A stretch of 10,237 bases of DNA from CAZFPT01 sp046541875 (GCA_046541875.1 JBKHCL010000107.1:1-10237); one strand, 5' to 3'. Shown: positions 1 to 6,359, counted from the stretch's first letter. The notes: generated by a model from the letters alone, not told the origin. Program-made: numbers and translations.

Positions 1-23
1 CTCGTTGCTCTCCCCTGTTGCAG

Positions 24-56
24 GCACCGCCCCCGGCGCGATAGCATGGGCGGTGC
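24..56. repeat. 9-bp inverted repeat upstream of murA
   Basis: GCACCGCCC at 24-32 is the exact reverse complement of GGGCGGTGC at 48-56, giving a 9-bp GC-rich stem with a 15-base loop. No T-run follows on either strand, so it does not look like a standard intrinsic terminator. It may be a structure at the end of an upstream transcript, a leader structure of murA, or part of an upstream coding frame. It is directly followed by a second palindrome at 57-70. Confidence 0.5.
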
Positions 57-70
57 GGGCCGATCGGCCC
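57..70. repeat. 14-bp perfect palindrome upstream of murA
   Basis: GGGCCGATCGGCCC reads the same on both strands. It lies 36 bases before the murA ATG and abuts the 9-bp inverted repeat on its left. Its core GGCCGATCGGCC recurs exactly at 3833-3844, before the BI-1-family gene. Role unknown: it could be a protein-binding site, or chance in GC-rich DNA. Confidence 0.5.
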
Positions 71-95
71 GGGCAATTCAGCGACATCCACGGAC

Positions 96-99
96 GGAG
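96..99 (+). promoter_or_regulatory. murA ribosome binding site
   Basis: GGAG lies 6 bases before the ATG at 106. It decides this start over the in-frame ATG at 46, which has no such motif and would add 20 residues unlike MurA. Confidence 0.7.
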
Positions 100-105
100 A
101 GCGCA

Positions 106-1371
106 ATGGACAGATTTGTGATTCAGGGCGGGTCGCGCCTGCGGGGCGAGGTTCGCATCGGTGGCTCGAAAAATGCCACGTTGCCGATCATGGCCGGTGC
201 CTTATTGGCCGACGGACCCTCGGTGATTCACGACACGCCCGATTTGGCCGACGTGCGGGCGATGGCCGACCTCCTGATCGATCTGGGAGCGACGGTCAAA
301 CGCGACCCGGACCGCTCGATGCGCATCGACGTCCAGGACGAAGCCACCGTCCACGCCGAGTACGACCGTGTCCGCAAAATGCGCGCGAGCATCTGCGTGC
401 TGGGTCCGCTGCTGGCCAAGCGCCGCAAGGTCCGCGTAGCCATGCCCGGAGGCTGCGCGATCGGGTCACGCCCGGTGGACCTCCACCTGCGAGGGCTGCG
501 CGCCCTGGGAGCCGAGATCACCCTGGACGGCGGCGACATCATCGCCTCCGCCCGCAAGCTCCACGGGGCGACCATCTTCCTGGGCGGGCCGTTCGGCTCG
601 ACCGTTCTGGGCACAGCCAATGTCATGATGGCTGCCACACTCGCCGAGGGCACCACCATTATCGAGTCGGCCGCGTGCGAACCCGAACTGGAAGACCTCG
701 CCGACTACCTCAACAAGATGGGCGCCCACATCGAAGGGGCGGGCACGCCGCGAATCACCATCGAGGGGGTCGACGCGCTGAGCGGCTGTGAGCACACGGT
801 GATTCCCGATCGCATCGAAGCCGGTACGTTCATCATGGCCGCCGCGGCGACCAACGGTGAGGTCACCGTCAACAACGTCCGCCCCCAGCACATGCTCGCG
901 GTCACCGACCGCCTCATAGACATCGGCGTTCACGTGGAATTCAAGGACGAGGCCGCCACCGTCTCCAGCAGCCGACGCCTCGAACCAGTCGACGTGACAA
1001 CCTACCCCTACCCGGGCTTCCCCACCGACCTGCAGGCACAGATCATGGTCCTGCTCTGTTTGGCCGACGGGAACAGCGCGATCACCGAGAAGATCTTCCC
1101 CGACCGGTTCATGCACGTGCCCGAACTGCTCCGCATGGGGGCCGACATCCGAAAGGAAGGGCCCACCACGATCGTCACCGGCGTCAAAAAGCTCATCGGC
1201 GCACCAGTGATGGCCAGCGACCTGCGGGCCTCGGCGGCGCTGGTGATGGCCGGTTTGGTCGCGCGAGGGACCACCACCGTCCAGCGCGTCTATCACATCG
1301 ATCGCGGCTACGAGAGCATCGAGACCAAACTCAACGGGCTCGGGGCAAGCATCAAGCGACTGAGCGATTAG
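106..1371 (+). CDS. murA: UDP-N-acetylglucosamine 1-carboxyvinyltransferase
   Basis: MurA transfers enolpyruvate from phosphoenolpyruvate to UDP-GlcNAc, the first committed step of peptidoglycan precursor synthesis, in the cytoplasm. The 421-residue product has the usual family length and opens like other MurA proteins (MDRFVIQGG). Visible signatures are SKNA with the substrate-binding Lys22, the active-site loop PGGCAIGSRPVDLHL with catalytic Cys117 (Cys115 in E. coli), PTDLQAQ with the base Asp308, and the late arginines in DLRASAALV (Arg374) and HIDRGYE (Arg400). Because the loop carries Cys rather than Asp, the enzyme should be of the fosfomycin-sensitive type; that is inferred from family knowledge. 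The start at 106 is preferred over 46 because of its GGAG site and the family alignment. It is the only convincing plus-strand gene here and converges with folK. The identification is secure. Confidence 0.97.
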   Translation: MDRFVIQGGSRLRGEVRIGGSKNATLPIMAGALLADGPSVIHDTPDLADVRAMADLLIDLGATVKRDPDRSMRIDVQDEATVHAEYDRVRKMRASICVLGPLLAKRRKVRVAMPGGCAIGSRPVDLHLRGLRALGAEITLDGGDIIASARKLHGATIFLGGPFGSTVLGTANVMMAATLAEGTTIIESAACEPELEDLADYLNKMGAHIEGAGTPRITIEGVDALSGCEHTVIPDRIEAGTFIMAAAATNGEVTVNNVRPQHMLAVTDRLIDIGVHVEFKDEAATVSSSRRLEPVDVTTYPYPGFPTDLQAQIMVLLCLADGNSAITEKIFPDRFMHVPELLRMGADIRKEGPTTIVTGVKKLIGAPVMASDLRASAALVMAGLVARGTTTVQRVYHIDRGYESIETKLNGLGASIKRLSD

Positions 1372-1390
1372 AACCGTTGCGTCAGCCGGT

Positions 1391-1409
1391 CGTTGGGGAC
1401 AACCCAACG
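1391..1409. terminator. Hairpin between convergent murA and folK
   Basis: CGTTGGG at 1391-1397 pairs exactly with CCCAACG at 1403-1409 around a 5-base loop. It sits in the 79-base gap between the murA and folK stop codons. No T-run follows in either direction, so this is not a textbook intrinsic terminator. Its place between two convergent genes makes a two-way termination or transcript-end-protecting role plausible. Confidence 0.4.
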
Positions 1410-1450
1410 CGACGGCCACCAACGCCGGACCGACGACGGACTCACCGACG

Positions 1451-1945
1451 TTACTGATCCAGCATCGCACGCAGAGTGCGGGTCAGTTCCTCGTCGATCT
1501 CGCCCGGGTCGCCGGCGCGGCGGGCGAACTCCCCGATCGGGCCTTCCGCCAAATCCGGGGCAACCTCCACAAGCGGAACGCACACGAACGGCCGACGAAG
1601 ATCCGGGTCGGACACATCCCCCTCGTCGTCACGGTAGACCACGTCCAGGTCGATCGGCCTGGGGGCATATCGGTCGGTCGTTCGGCGTCGGCCTAGCAGG
1701 TGCTCCACGTCGCGGCAAAGGGTTTTGAGAGACGCCGGGTGATCCGGCAGCGCCACGCACCACACGCCATTGAGGAACGCCGGCTGCTCACCGGGGCCCA
1801 GCGGCGCGGTGCGGTACACGGTGCTCACCGCGAGAACCTCAAGCGAACGGGTCAGCAACTCCAGGGCGGCGGGGATGTTCTCTCGCGGCTGAATGTTGGA
1901 CCCTACGGCGAGAAACGCCCTGCCACAACCGCGAGAGTCACTCAT
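1451..1945 (-). CDS. folK: 6-hydroxymethyl-7,8-dihydropterin pyrophosphokinase (HPPK)
   Basis: FolK transfers pyrophosphate from ATP to 6-hydroxymethyl-7,8-dihydropterin, preparing the pterin for joining to p-aminobenzoate in folate synthesis (cytoplasmic). The 164-residue length is typical. Family hallmarks in order are GSN near residues 15-17, YRTAPLG at 44-50, FLNG at 57-60, and the signature RYAPRPIDLDVV around 92-103, whose two aspartates (99 and 101) bind the Mg ions. The ATG overlaps the end of folB by 8 bases (ATGAGTGA) with no good ribosome binding site at normal distance, suggesting translation coupled to folB. It is the last gene of the minus-strand block. No folP (dihydropteroate synthase) follows in this window, because murA converges here. 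The identification is firm; the exact first codon is somewhat less certain. Confidence 0.94.
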   Translation of the reverse strand: MSDSRGCGRAFLAVGSNIQPRENIPAALELLTRSLEVLAVSTVYRTAPLGPGEQPAFLNGVWCVALPDHPASLKTLCRDVEHLLGRRRTTDRYAPRPIDLDVVYRDDEGDVSDPDLRRPFVCVPLVEVAPDLAEGPIGEFARRAGDPGEIDEELTRTLRAMLDQ

Positions 1946-2312
1946 TGCGCCAACGGGTGATCTCCACCCCGACAGTCCTCGCGAACCTCAGCGCCGCGGG
2001 CTTGCGAAGCTCGACGCGCACGCCCCGGATCCGCTCGTCGCACTCCAGAGACACCTCCGCGACCCGCGTGGCGAGACATTCGACCAGTCGACACTCGGAC
2101 GCCTCGCCCATCGCCAGGACCGCCTTCTTGACGGCCTTGTAGTCCACAGCGTCGGCCATCTCGTCCGACGCGCCGGCAGGCCGACAGTCGACAAAAAGGT
2201 CCAGGTCCACCACCACGTCCTGTCGCTCGCGGCGCTCGTCGGGGTTGATGCCCACGATGCAGCGGAACCGCAGTTCACGGATCAGAATCCGGTCGCCGGC
2301 CGAGTCATTCAT
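1938..2312 (-). CDS. folB: Dihydroneopterin aldolase
   Basis: FolB cleaves 7,8-dihydroneopterin to 6-hydroxymethyl-7,8-dihydropterin and glycolaldehyde, the reaction just before FolK. The product is 124 residues, normal for this octamer-forming family. It shows the early Gly21...Glu26...Gln31 pattern, the DAVDY segment at 54-58, a conserved Glu in LVE at 76-78, the KP pair with the expected catalytic Lys104, and a C-terminal VGVEITR strand. The ATG at 2312 is chosen because AAGGGG lies 7 bases upstream and the start overlaps the preceding SDR gene by 8 bases (ATGAATGA). An in-frame ATG at 2339 would add nine residues deeper inside the SDR gene and fits less well. Overlaps at both ends tie SDR, folB and folK into one translationally coupled unit. 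Confidence 0.92.
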   Translation of the reverse strand: MNDSAGDRILIRELRFRCIVGINPDERRERQDVVVDLDLFVDCRPAGASDEMADAVDYKAVKKAVLAMGEASECRLVECLATRVAEVSLECDERIRGVRVELRKPAALRFARTVGVEITRWRNE

Positions 2313-3063
2313 ACATGCGCCCCTTGAGATGTCGTCCACCGTCGATGAACAGAAGCTGTCCGGTCACAAACGGGCTTTTCAGCAGGAAGAGCATGGCCCG
2401 GGTGATGTCATCGCACCGTCCATGGGCATTGAGGGGATTTGTGTGGGCCAGGTCCTCCAGGTAGCGTTCGTCCTGGCCCGGGGGAGGCAGGATCAGGCCG
2501 GGGCAGATTCCATTGACCCGGACGGACGGGGCGAGCTCGCGGGCGAGCATCTTCGTGAGGGTCGCCAGCGTCCGCTTGGAGAGATGGTAGGAGGCATGCT
2601 GCCGATCGTAGTCCACCACACGGGCGTCGATCATATTGATTACGTCGCCGCGTTTGCACCCCTTGGCCATCGCCCGGGTCAGGGACAGCGGCGCCATCGC
2701 GTGGATCTGCATGTTCGTCGCGAGCGACTCGGGGGTGACGTCCGCCGGCGTGTCAGCCGGGAATATCGAGGCGTTGTTGATGAGCACGTCGATCGGCCGG
2801 CCGACCAGGTCGGCCGCCTCGCCCAGGAGGGATTCCGCGCAAGACGCGTCGGCCAGGTCCGCCTTTAGGGCGCAGGCGAGCCGGCCTTGGCGGCGGAGCG
2901 TGTCGACGAGTTGGTTGGCCTCGTCCTCGGAGCTGCCATAGTGGACCACGACCCGCGCGCCGCCGGCAGCGAGTGTCTCGACCATCGCGCGTCCCAAGCG
3001 GCGCGCGCCCCCGGTGACCAGGGCGGTTCTCTCGGCAAGATCGGTCGGGTTCGCGGCGGCCAT
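2305..3063 (-). CDS. Pteridine reductase-type SDR (FolM/PTR1 class)
   Basis: A 252-residue Rossmann-fold short-chain dehydrogenase, most likely an NADPH-dependent dihydropterin or dihydrofolate reductase. Two features separate it from ordinary SDRs. The nucleotide loop at 17-24 reads TGGARRLG, that is TGxxxRxG instead of TGxxxGxG. The catalytic triad is Asp146-Tyr159-Lys163, with Asp in place of the usual Ser and a 13-residue Asp-Tyr spacing equal to that in Leishmania PTR1 (Asp181/Tyr194). NNAS at 96-99 is present. Its stop overlaps folB, which supports a pterin/folate role: dihydromonapterin reduction as in E. coli FolM, or a substitute for FolA. The ATG at 3063 lies 26 bases past the BI-1 stop. 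No clear ribosome binding site is visible, only a CGAACGAACGAA run. The family is sure; the exact substrate is inferred. Confidence 0.88.
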   Translation of the reverse strand: MAAANPTDLAERTALVTGGARRLGRAMVETLAAGGARVVVHYGSSEDEANQLVDTLRRQGRLACALKADLADASCAESLLGEAADLVGRPIDVLINNASIFPADTPADVTPESLATNMQIHAMAPLSLTRAMAKGCKRGDVINMIDARVVDYDRQHASYHLSKRTLATLTKMLARELAPSVRVNGICPGLILPPPGQDERYLEDLAHTNPLNAHGRCDDITRAMLFLLKSPFVTGQLLFIDGGRHLKGRMYE

Positions 3064-3089
3064 TCGTTCGTTCGGTTCGGCGGGGGCGA

Positions 3090-3809
3090 CTAGCGGCGTT
3101 TTCCGAAAATACGGAGCAGGTACAGGAACAGGAGGATGAAATCCAGGTAGAGCGAGAGGGCGCCGAGGACGGCTCCCTTGCTCCGCGTTTCTTCGTCTCC
3201 GCCTGCCTCGGCCATCATCTTGACCTTCTGGGTATCGTAGGCGGTGAGGCCGACGAAGATGATCACCCCGATGTAGGTGATCCCCCAATAGAGCGCTTCG
3301 CTCTGCAGGAACCAGTTGACGATCGAGGCCAGGATGATCCCGATCAGCCCCATCAATCCGAGGCTGCCCCAGCTGGTCAGGTCGCGTTTGGTGAAGTAGC
3401 CGTACGCAGCCATGCCGCCGAACACGCCGGCCGTGATGAAGAACGTCGAGGAGATCGAGGCGGTGGTGTACACCAGGAAAATGAAAGACAGCGTCAGCCC
3501 GTTCACCGCCGAGTACAGCAGGAACAACCCCGTCGCCACGGTGGACGAGAGGTGGTTGATGCCCAGGGAGATCAACAGCACCAGCCCGATCTCCACGAGA
3601 AACAGCACCCAGGCGGACTCGCCCACCATCCGGATCAGACGGGGCGAGCGGGCCACCACCACAGCCATCAGTGCGGTGATGAGCAGCCCGGTGGACATCC
3701 ACGCGAATACCTTCATCACGAATGCCTTGACGGCCGGGTCGCTGGAGGGCTTTCCGATCGCCCCAAGCCGGGAACTGAGATTCGTTTCGCTGTGTGCGCC
3801 GAACTGCAT
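3090..3809 (-). CDS. Bax inhibitor-1 (BI-1/YetJ/YccA) family membrane protein
   Basis: An inner-membrane protein of 239 residues with a short polar N-terminus (about 1-33) and roughly seven hydrophobic spans from 35 to 235, the normal size and topology of the bacterial BI-1 family (TMBIM). Family members act as pH-sensitive calcium leak channels (B. subtilis YetJ) or contact the FtsH protease (E. coli YccA). Visible signatures are LTAYDTQKVK near 188-197 and LYLDFILLFLYLLRIFG near 220-236. Asp192 and Asp223 probably match the two-aspartate pH sensor of YetJ. The chosen ATG has AAGGAG 6 bases upstream; the longer in-frame version would add 28 Arg-rich residues running back into the trxB end. 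It lies 41 bases behind trxB, with a palindrome in the gap. The family call is firm; the physiological role is unknown. Confidence 0.9.
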   Translation of the reverse strand: MQFGAHSETNLSSRLGAIGKPSSDPAVKAFVMKVFAWMSTGLLITALMAVVVARSPRLIRMVGESAWVLFLVEIGLVLLISLGINHLSSTVATGLFLLYSAVNGLTLSFIFLVYTTASISSTFFITAGVFGGMAAYGYFTKRDLTSWGSLGLMGLIGIILASIVNWFLQSEALYWGITYIGVIIFVGLTAYDTQKVKMMAEAGGDEETRSKGAVLGALSLYLDFILLFLYLLRIFGKRR

Positions 3810-3815
3810 GGGGTT

Positions 3816-3821
3816 CTCCTT
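3816..3821 (-). promoter_or_regulatory. BI-1 gene ribosome binding site
   Basis: AAGGAG on the minus strand, 6 bases before the ATG at 3809. It fixes this start against a longer in-frame reading beginning at 3893. Confidence 0.7.
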
Positions 3822-3831
3822 GCCTGGAACT

Positions 3832-3845
3832 CGGCCGATCGGCCG
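3832..3845. repeat. 14-bp perfect palindrome between trxB and BI-1 gene
   Basis: CGGCCGATCGGCCG is fully self-complementary and fills part of the 41-base gap between the trxB stop and the ribosome binding site of the BI-1-family gene. Its 12-base core equals that of the murA upstream palindrome at 57-70. It has no T-run. It might act as a binding site or a weak RNA structure. Confidence 0.5.
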
Positions 3846-3850
3846 GGGTG

Positions 3851-4861
3851 TTACCGCTCTTCCACGCCTTCCTCGCCGAGTGTGGTGTCCCACTGGTCGG
3901 GGCTGCGATAGTAGTCCTTGAGCATCATCGCCGCCACCACGCCGTCCGCGGTCGCCGTAGCCAATTGCATCGCCGCCTGCTGGCGACAGTCACCGGCTAC
4001 GAACACGCCCGGCAGGGAGGTCTTCAGCGTGGTCGGGTCGCAGGCGATGTACCCGTGCTCGTTCATGTTCACCGTCCCGCGGAGAAACCCGGTGTTGGGG
4101 ATCATTCCCACGAAGATGAACACCCCGTCGACGGTGAGCTTTTCGGTCTGGTCGGATTCCACGTTTCGGATCAGGACGTGGTCCACCTCGTCGCCGCCGG
4201 CTGTAGGCACGATTTTATCGAGCACGTAAGGCAGCTTGATGTCGATATTGTGCTTCTCGGCGGCCTGGCGGAGCTCGTCGACCAGCACCTGCTGAGCGCG
4301 GAACTCGCGCCGACGGTGGATCATGGTGATCTTCCTGGTGAAGCGGGTCGCGAGGTACAGCGTGTCCTCGACCGCGGTATTGCCGCCCCCCACCACGAGC
4401 ACGTGTTTATCGCGGTAGAAGGCTCCATCGCAGGTGGCGCAGTAGCTCACGCGCGTTGCCTGGCGGAGTTGATCCTCGCCGGGCACGCCGAGTTGCCGAT
4501 AGTCGCTGCCGGGCGAGAGGATGACCGCCCGCGCCGGCAGCGTCTCCTCACCGCGGTTGATGCTGAGTTCCAGGATGGCGTCATCGCGCCGGGTGATCGA
4601 GTCGACCGCCTTGTTGACCACGACCTTCGCGCCGAACTCGACAACCTGCTCTTTCATCTTCTCCACGAGCTCCATTCCGCCGACGTGCTTGTAGCCGGGA
4701 TAGTTCTCGATGGACTCGGTGAGCATGATCTGCCCGCCGGGCAGGCCGTTTTTTTCGAGGATGACCGTGTCATAGCGGTCTCGCGCGGTGTACAGGGCGG
4801 CGGCCAGCCCGGCCGGCCCGCCACCAACAATGGCCACGTCGTGCACTGGGTTTTCTGACAT
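3851..4861 (-). CDS. trxB: Thioredoxin reductase (NADPH)
   Basis: A 336-residue low-molecular-weight thioredoxin reductase, which passes electrons from NADPH through FAD to a disulfide and on to thioredoxin in the cytoplasm. Domain order is typical: FAD-binding VGGGPAG at 12-18, the redox-active CATC at 141-144, the NADPH fold VGGGNTAVEDT at 157-167, HRRREFRA at 182-189 (basic residues expected to hold the NADPH 2'-phosphate), and the FAD closing motif GVFVAGD at 285-291. One oddity is SPGS at 116-119, where most relatives have ATGA. The ATG at 4861 gives the family N-terminus; AAGGAG is present but unusually far upstream (12 bases). Much longer in-frame extension to 5242 is only antisense-like filler inside the neighbouring gene. 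It follows the secreted-protein gene by 29 bases and probably shares its transcript. Confidence 0.94.
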   Translation of the reverse strand: MSENPVHDVAIVGGGPAGLAAALYTARDRYDTVILEKNGLPGGQIMLTESIENYPGYKHVGGMELVEKMKEQVVEFGAKVVVNKAVDSITRRDDAILELSINRGEETLPARAVILSPGSDYRQLGVPGEDQLRQATRVSYCATCDGAFYRDKHVLVVGGGNTAVEDTLYLATRFTRKITMIHRRREFRAQQVLVDELRQAAEKHNIDIKLPYVLDKIVPTAGGDEVDHVLIRNVESDQTEKLTVDGVFIFVGMIPNTGFLRGTVNMNEHGYIACDPTTLKTSLPGVFVAGDCRQQAAMQLATATADGVVAAMMLKDYYRSPDQWDTTLGEEGVEER

Positions 4862-4890
4862 CTGCGGGGGCGTCTCCTTGGTTAATGAGG

Positions 4891-6231
4891 TCAGTCGGTC
4901 AGCCCGCGGAGGATGCCCGCCGCGGCCCGGAAGGTCTTGACGACCTCCTTCCGGGTGGACCGCTCGACGGTGAATCCGCCGGGCGACTCCATGCGAACGA
5001 GCGTTCCGTCGGGCTTGAGGTAGAGCGTCGCCGGGTCTTTGTCCCAGTGCGACTGGTCCTGGCAGCGAACGACCTCGATTTTCACATCGCCGATGCGGAT
5101 CGTGGTGGGCTTGTGGACGATGAACGTTCGCATGTCGAACTTGTTCGTGCGCGAATTGTACGTCGCGAACGAGTAGTTCCCGGGCTTGGAAAGGTCCACC
5201 AGGCGCGGCAGGATCATTTCCATCGCCCGGGGAAGGAACCACGATCCGGGCAGATCCTTACGCTTGGTCGTGGGCAGGTCGCGCCCGTTCTTGGTGGCCG
5301 ACGACATGACGACTTGGTCGCGCTGCAGGCCTTCCTCGCGGAACACGATCCGCTTTCGACCTTCGCCCACCCGAAGCACTTCTTCCCACGTCGAATACGT
5401 TCGCCCGACCGACGAAAACATCTTCGCCTCGCTGACGCGGAGCGGGACCTCGGGGATCTTCGCCCAACTGTGAGTGACCACGCTCAGCCCGTCCATTCGC
5501 TCCTCTCGGCCGATGTCTTCGACCTGGCGCATCCAGCCGACAGGCTTGTCGTTGACTTTCATGATCCGCCAGACAGGCTTGTCCTTGACGGCCTTGGCAA
5601 GGGCCTCCTTCGTGAGCGCCAGCAACACCACCTTGCCATTGCGAAGATATTCCTTGCGCCGCTTCATCTCCTCGGCAGGGTCGTTGATCTTCGCGGTCTT
5701 CATCATGGTGCTCATCGCCTGATCGAGATCCCGCTCCTTCTGCAGGGAACCGAAGATCGTGAACACCAGCCAGCGACCTGGCTTGATGCGGACCCAGTGC
5801 TCCTTCTGCCAGAACTTCATCGCCCCGACGGACTGGCCGATCAGGACGATGCCCGGTTTTTCGTCCACCGACTCGAAGGCGACCTCGTCCACCCGGAACC
5901 GCTCCCGCTGCATCGCGTCTTTGCGGAGCTGCTTGGCGTAGGTTTTGATGTCGAACGTCTCGTTGGGGTCCACCTCGCGGGCGGCCTTGCGGACCGAGAA
6001 GGTCCAGACGATCGCGCCGCGCTTCGCGTCGCGCTTCATCCAACTGGCGACATTGGCCGTGGCGCTTTTGACCTGCCGCTCGGTGCCCTCGATGGGCCGA
6101 AGCGAGAAGCCATTGAGCGGATCGCGATAGCGGCTGCCAAGTTTTGTCTCGTCGTCGCCCAACGCCGGCAAGACCGTGGCCGCCAGGCAAAGACACGTAA
6201 CGACGATCCCCGTAAATGGTCTGTTGATCAT
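4891..6231 (-). CDS. Secreted protein of unknown function
   Basis: I do not recognise this 446-residue protein. It starts with a clear Sec signal peptide: MINR, a hydrophobic stretch to about residue 22, and likely cleavage after ALG at 25, so it should be periplasmic or exported. Residues about 35-185 (YRDPLNGFSL, later KFWQKEHWVRIKPGRWLVFTIFG, split here as KFWQKEHWVR and KPGRWLVFTIFG) resemble the PsbP/Mog1-like fold found in many lipoproteins; this is a tentative impression. A charged, helix-like linker rich in Lys and Arg follows (about 185-215). The C-terminal half is mostly beta-like and ends with KPDGTLVRMESPGG near 406-419. Only one cysteine (Cys390) occurs after the signal peptide. 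The ATG at 6231 is chosen because it begins the signal peptide; the ribosome binding site is weak. It heads the run leading into trxB. Confidence 0.75.
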   Translation of the reverse strand: MINRPFTGIVVTCLCLAATVLPALGDDETKLGSRYRDPLNGFSLRPIEGTERQVKSATANVASWMKRDAKRGAIVWTFSVRKAAREVDPNETFDIKTYAKQLRKDAMQRERFRVDEVAFESVDEKPGIVLIGQSVGAMKFWQKEHWVRIKPGRWLVFTIFGSLQKERDLDQAMSTMMKTAKINDPAEEMKRRKEYLRNGKVVLLALTKEALAKAVKDKPVWRIMKVNDKPVGWMRQVEDIGREERMDGLSVVTHSWAKIPEVPLRVSEAKMFSSVGRTYSTWEEVLRVGEGRKRIVFREEGLQRDQVVMSSATKNGRDLPTTKRKDLPGSWFLPRAMEMILPRLVDLSKPGNYSFATYNSRTNKFDMRTFIVHKPTTIRIGDVKIEVVRCQDQSHWDKDPATLYLKPDGTLVRMESPGGFTVERSTRKEVVKTFRAAAGILRGLTD

Positions 6232-6332
6232 GGCATCACCAGTATGCTGAGAGCAAATGGGTCCGTCGAACCCGGCGCGGACTCCTGCCGCCAACCGGCG
6301 AAGCCGCCCGGGCCGACGCTCAACTCGCAGGC

Positions 6333-6341
6333 ATTGTAGCA
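6333..6341 (-). promoter_or_regulatory. Possible extended -10 promoter for secreted protein-trxB unit
   Basis: On the minus strand TGCTACAAT matches the TGnTATAAT extended -10 form, with one mismatch in the hexamer. It lies in the only long gap (128 bases) within the minus-strand block, about 100 bases before the secreted-protein ATG. No good -35 is visible: that position falls inside an inverted repeat. It could be an internal promoter driving secreted protein-trxB-BI-1-fol genes. The call rests on motif and position only. Confidence 0.35.
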
Positions 6342-6344
6342 TTC

Positions 6345-6359
6345 ACCCACGGCGTGGGT
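6345..6359 (-). terminator. Inverted repeat right after the isomerase gene (terminator or operator)
   Basis: ACCCACGGCGTGGGT is a perfect inverted repeat around its middle base and starts at the base right after the isomerase stop codon. On the minus strand it could fold as a 6-bp stem with a 3-base loop, but no T-run follows, so a normal intrinsic terminator is doubtful. It also covers the -35 area of the possible promoter at 6333-6341, so it could instead be a repressor or activator binding site. Confidence 0.35.

Larger units (their letters stand above)
1..105 (+). other. murA upstream region
   Basis: This stretch leads into murA and is rich in inverted repeats, which are listed separately. 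A weak sigma-70-like pair can be drawn as TTGCAG at 18-23 and TAGCAT at 42-47 with an 18-base spacer, but both boxes match the consensus poorly, so it is not called as a promoter. One plus-strand frame is open from the left edge (base 2) to a TGA at 119-121. It could be the last 39 codons of an upstream gene overlapping the murA start by 16 bases, but 39 codons are too few to identify a protein. Confidence 0.4.

Noticed and set aside
18..47. Sigma-70-like promoter for murA (TTGCAG, 18-base spacer, TAGCAT)
   Set aside because: Only three of six and four of six consensus matches, and it overlaps the 9-bp inverted repeat; too weak to call.
466..1470. Long minus-strand open frame opposite murA
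   Set aside because: murA is certain by motifs along its whole length, and the opposite frame shows no family features.
3064..3702. In-frame upstream extension of the SDR gene as a fusion protein
   Set aside because: The extra 213 codons lie across the BI-1-family gene in another frame and look like shifted reading; the SDR fold begins normally at the ATG at 3063.
4862..5242. In-frame upstream extension of trxB
   Set aside because: It overlaps the secreted-protein gene in another frame, lacks any domain, and the family N-terminus begins at 4861.
4885..6339. Plus-strand open frame of about 480 codons opposite the secreted-protein gene
   Set aside because: The minus-strand reading has a clean signal peptide and balanced composition; the plus frame is rich in His, Arg and Asp, has no motif and no good start site. 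Because the minus-strand gene itself is of unknown function this was weighed carefully, but the signal peptide decides it.
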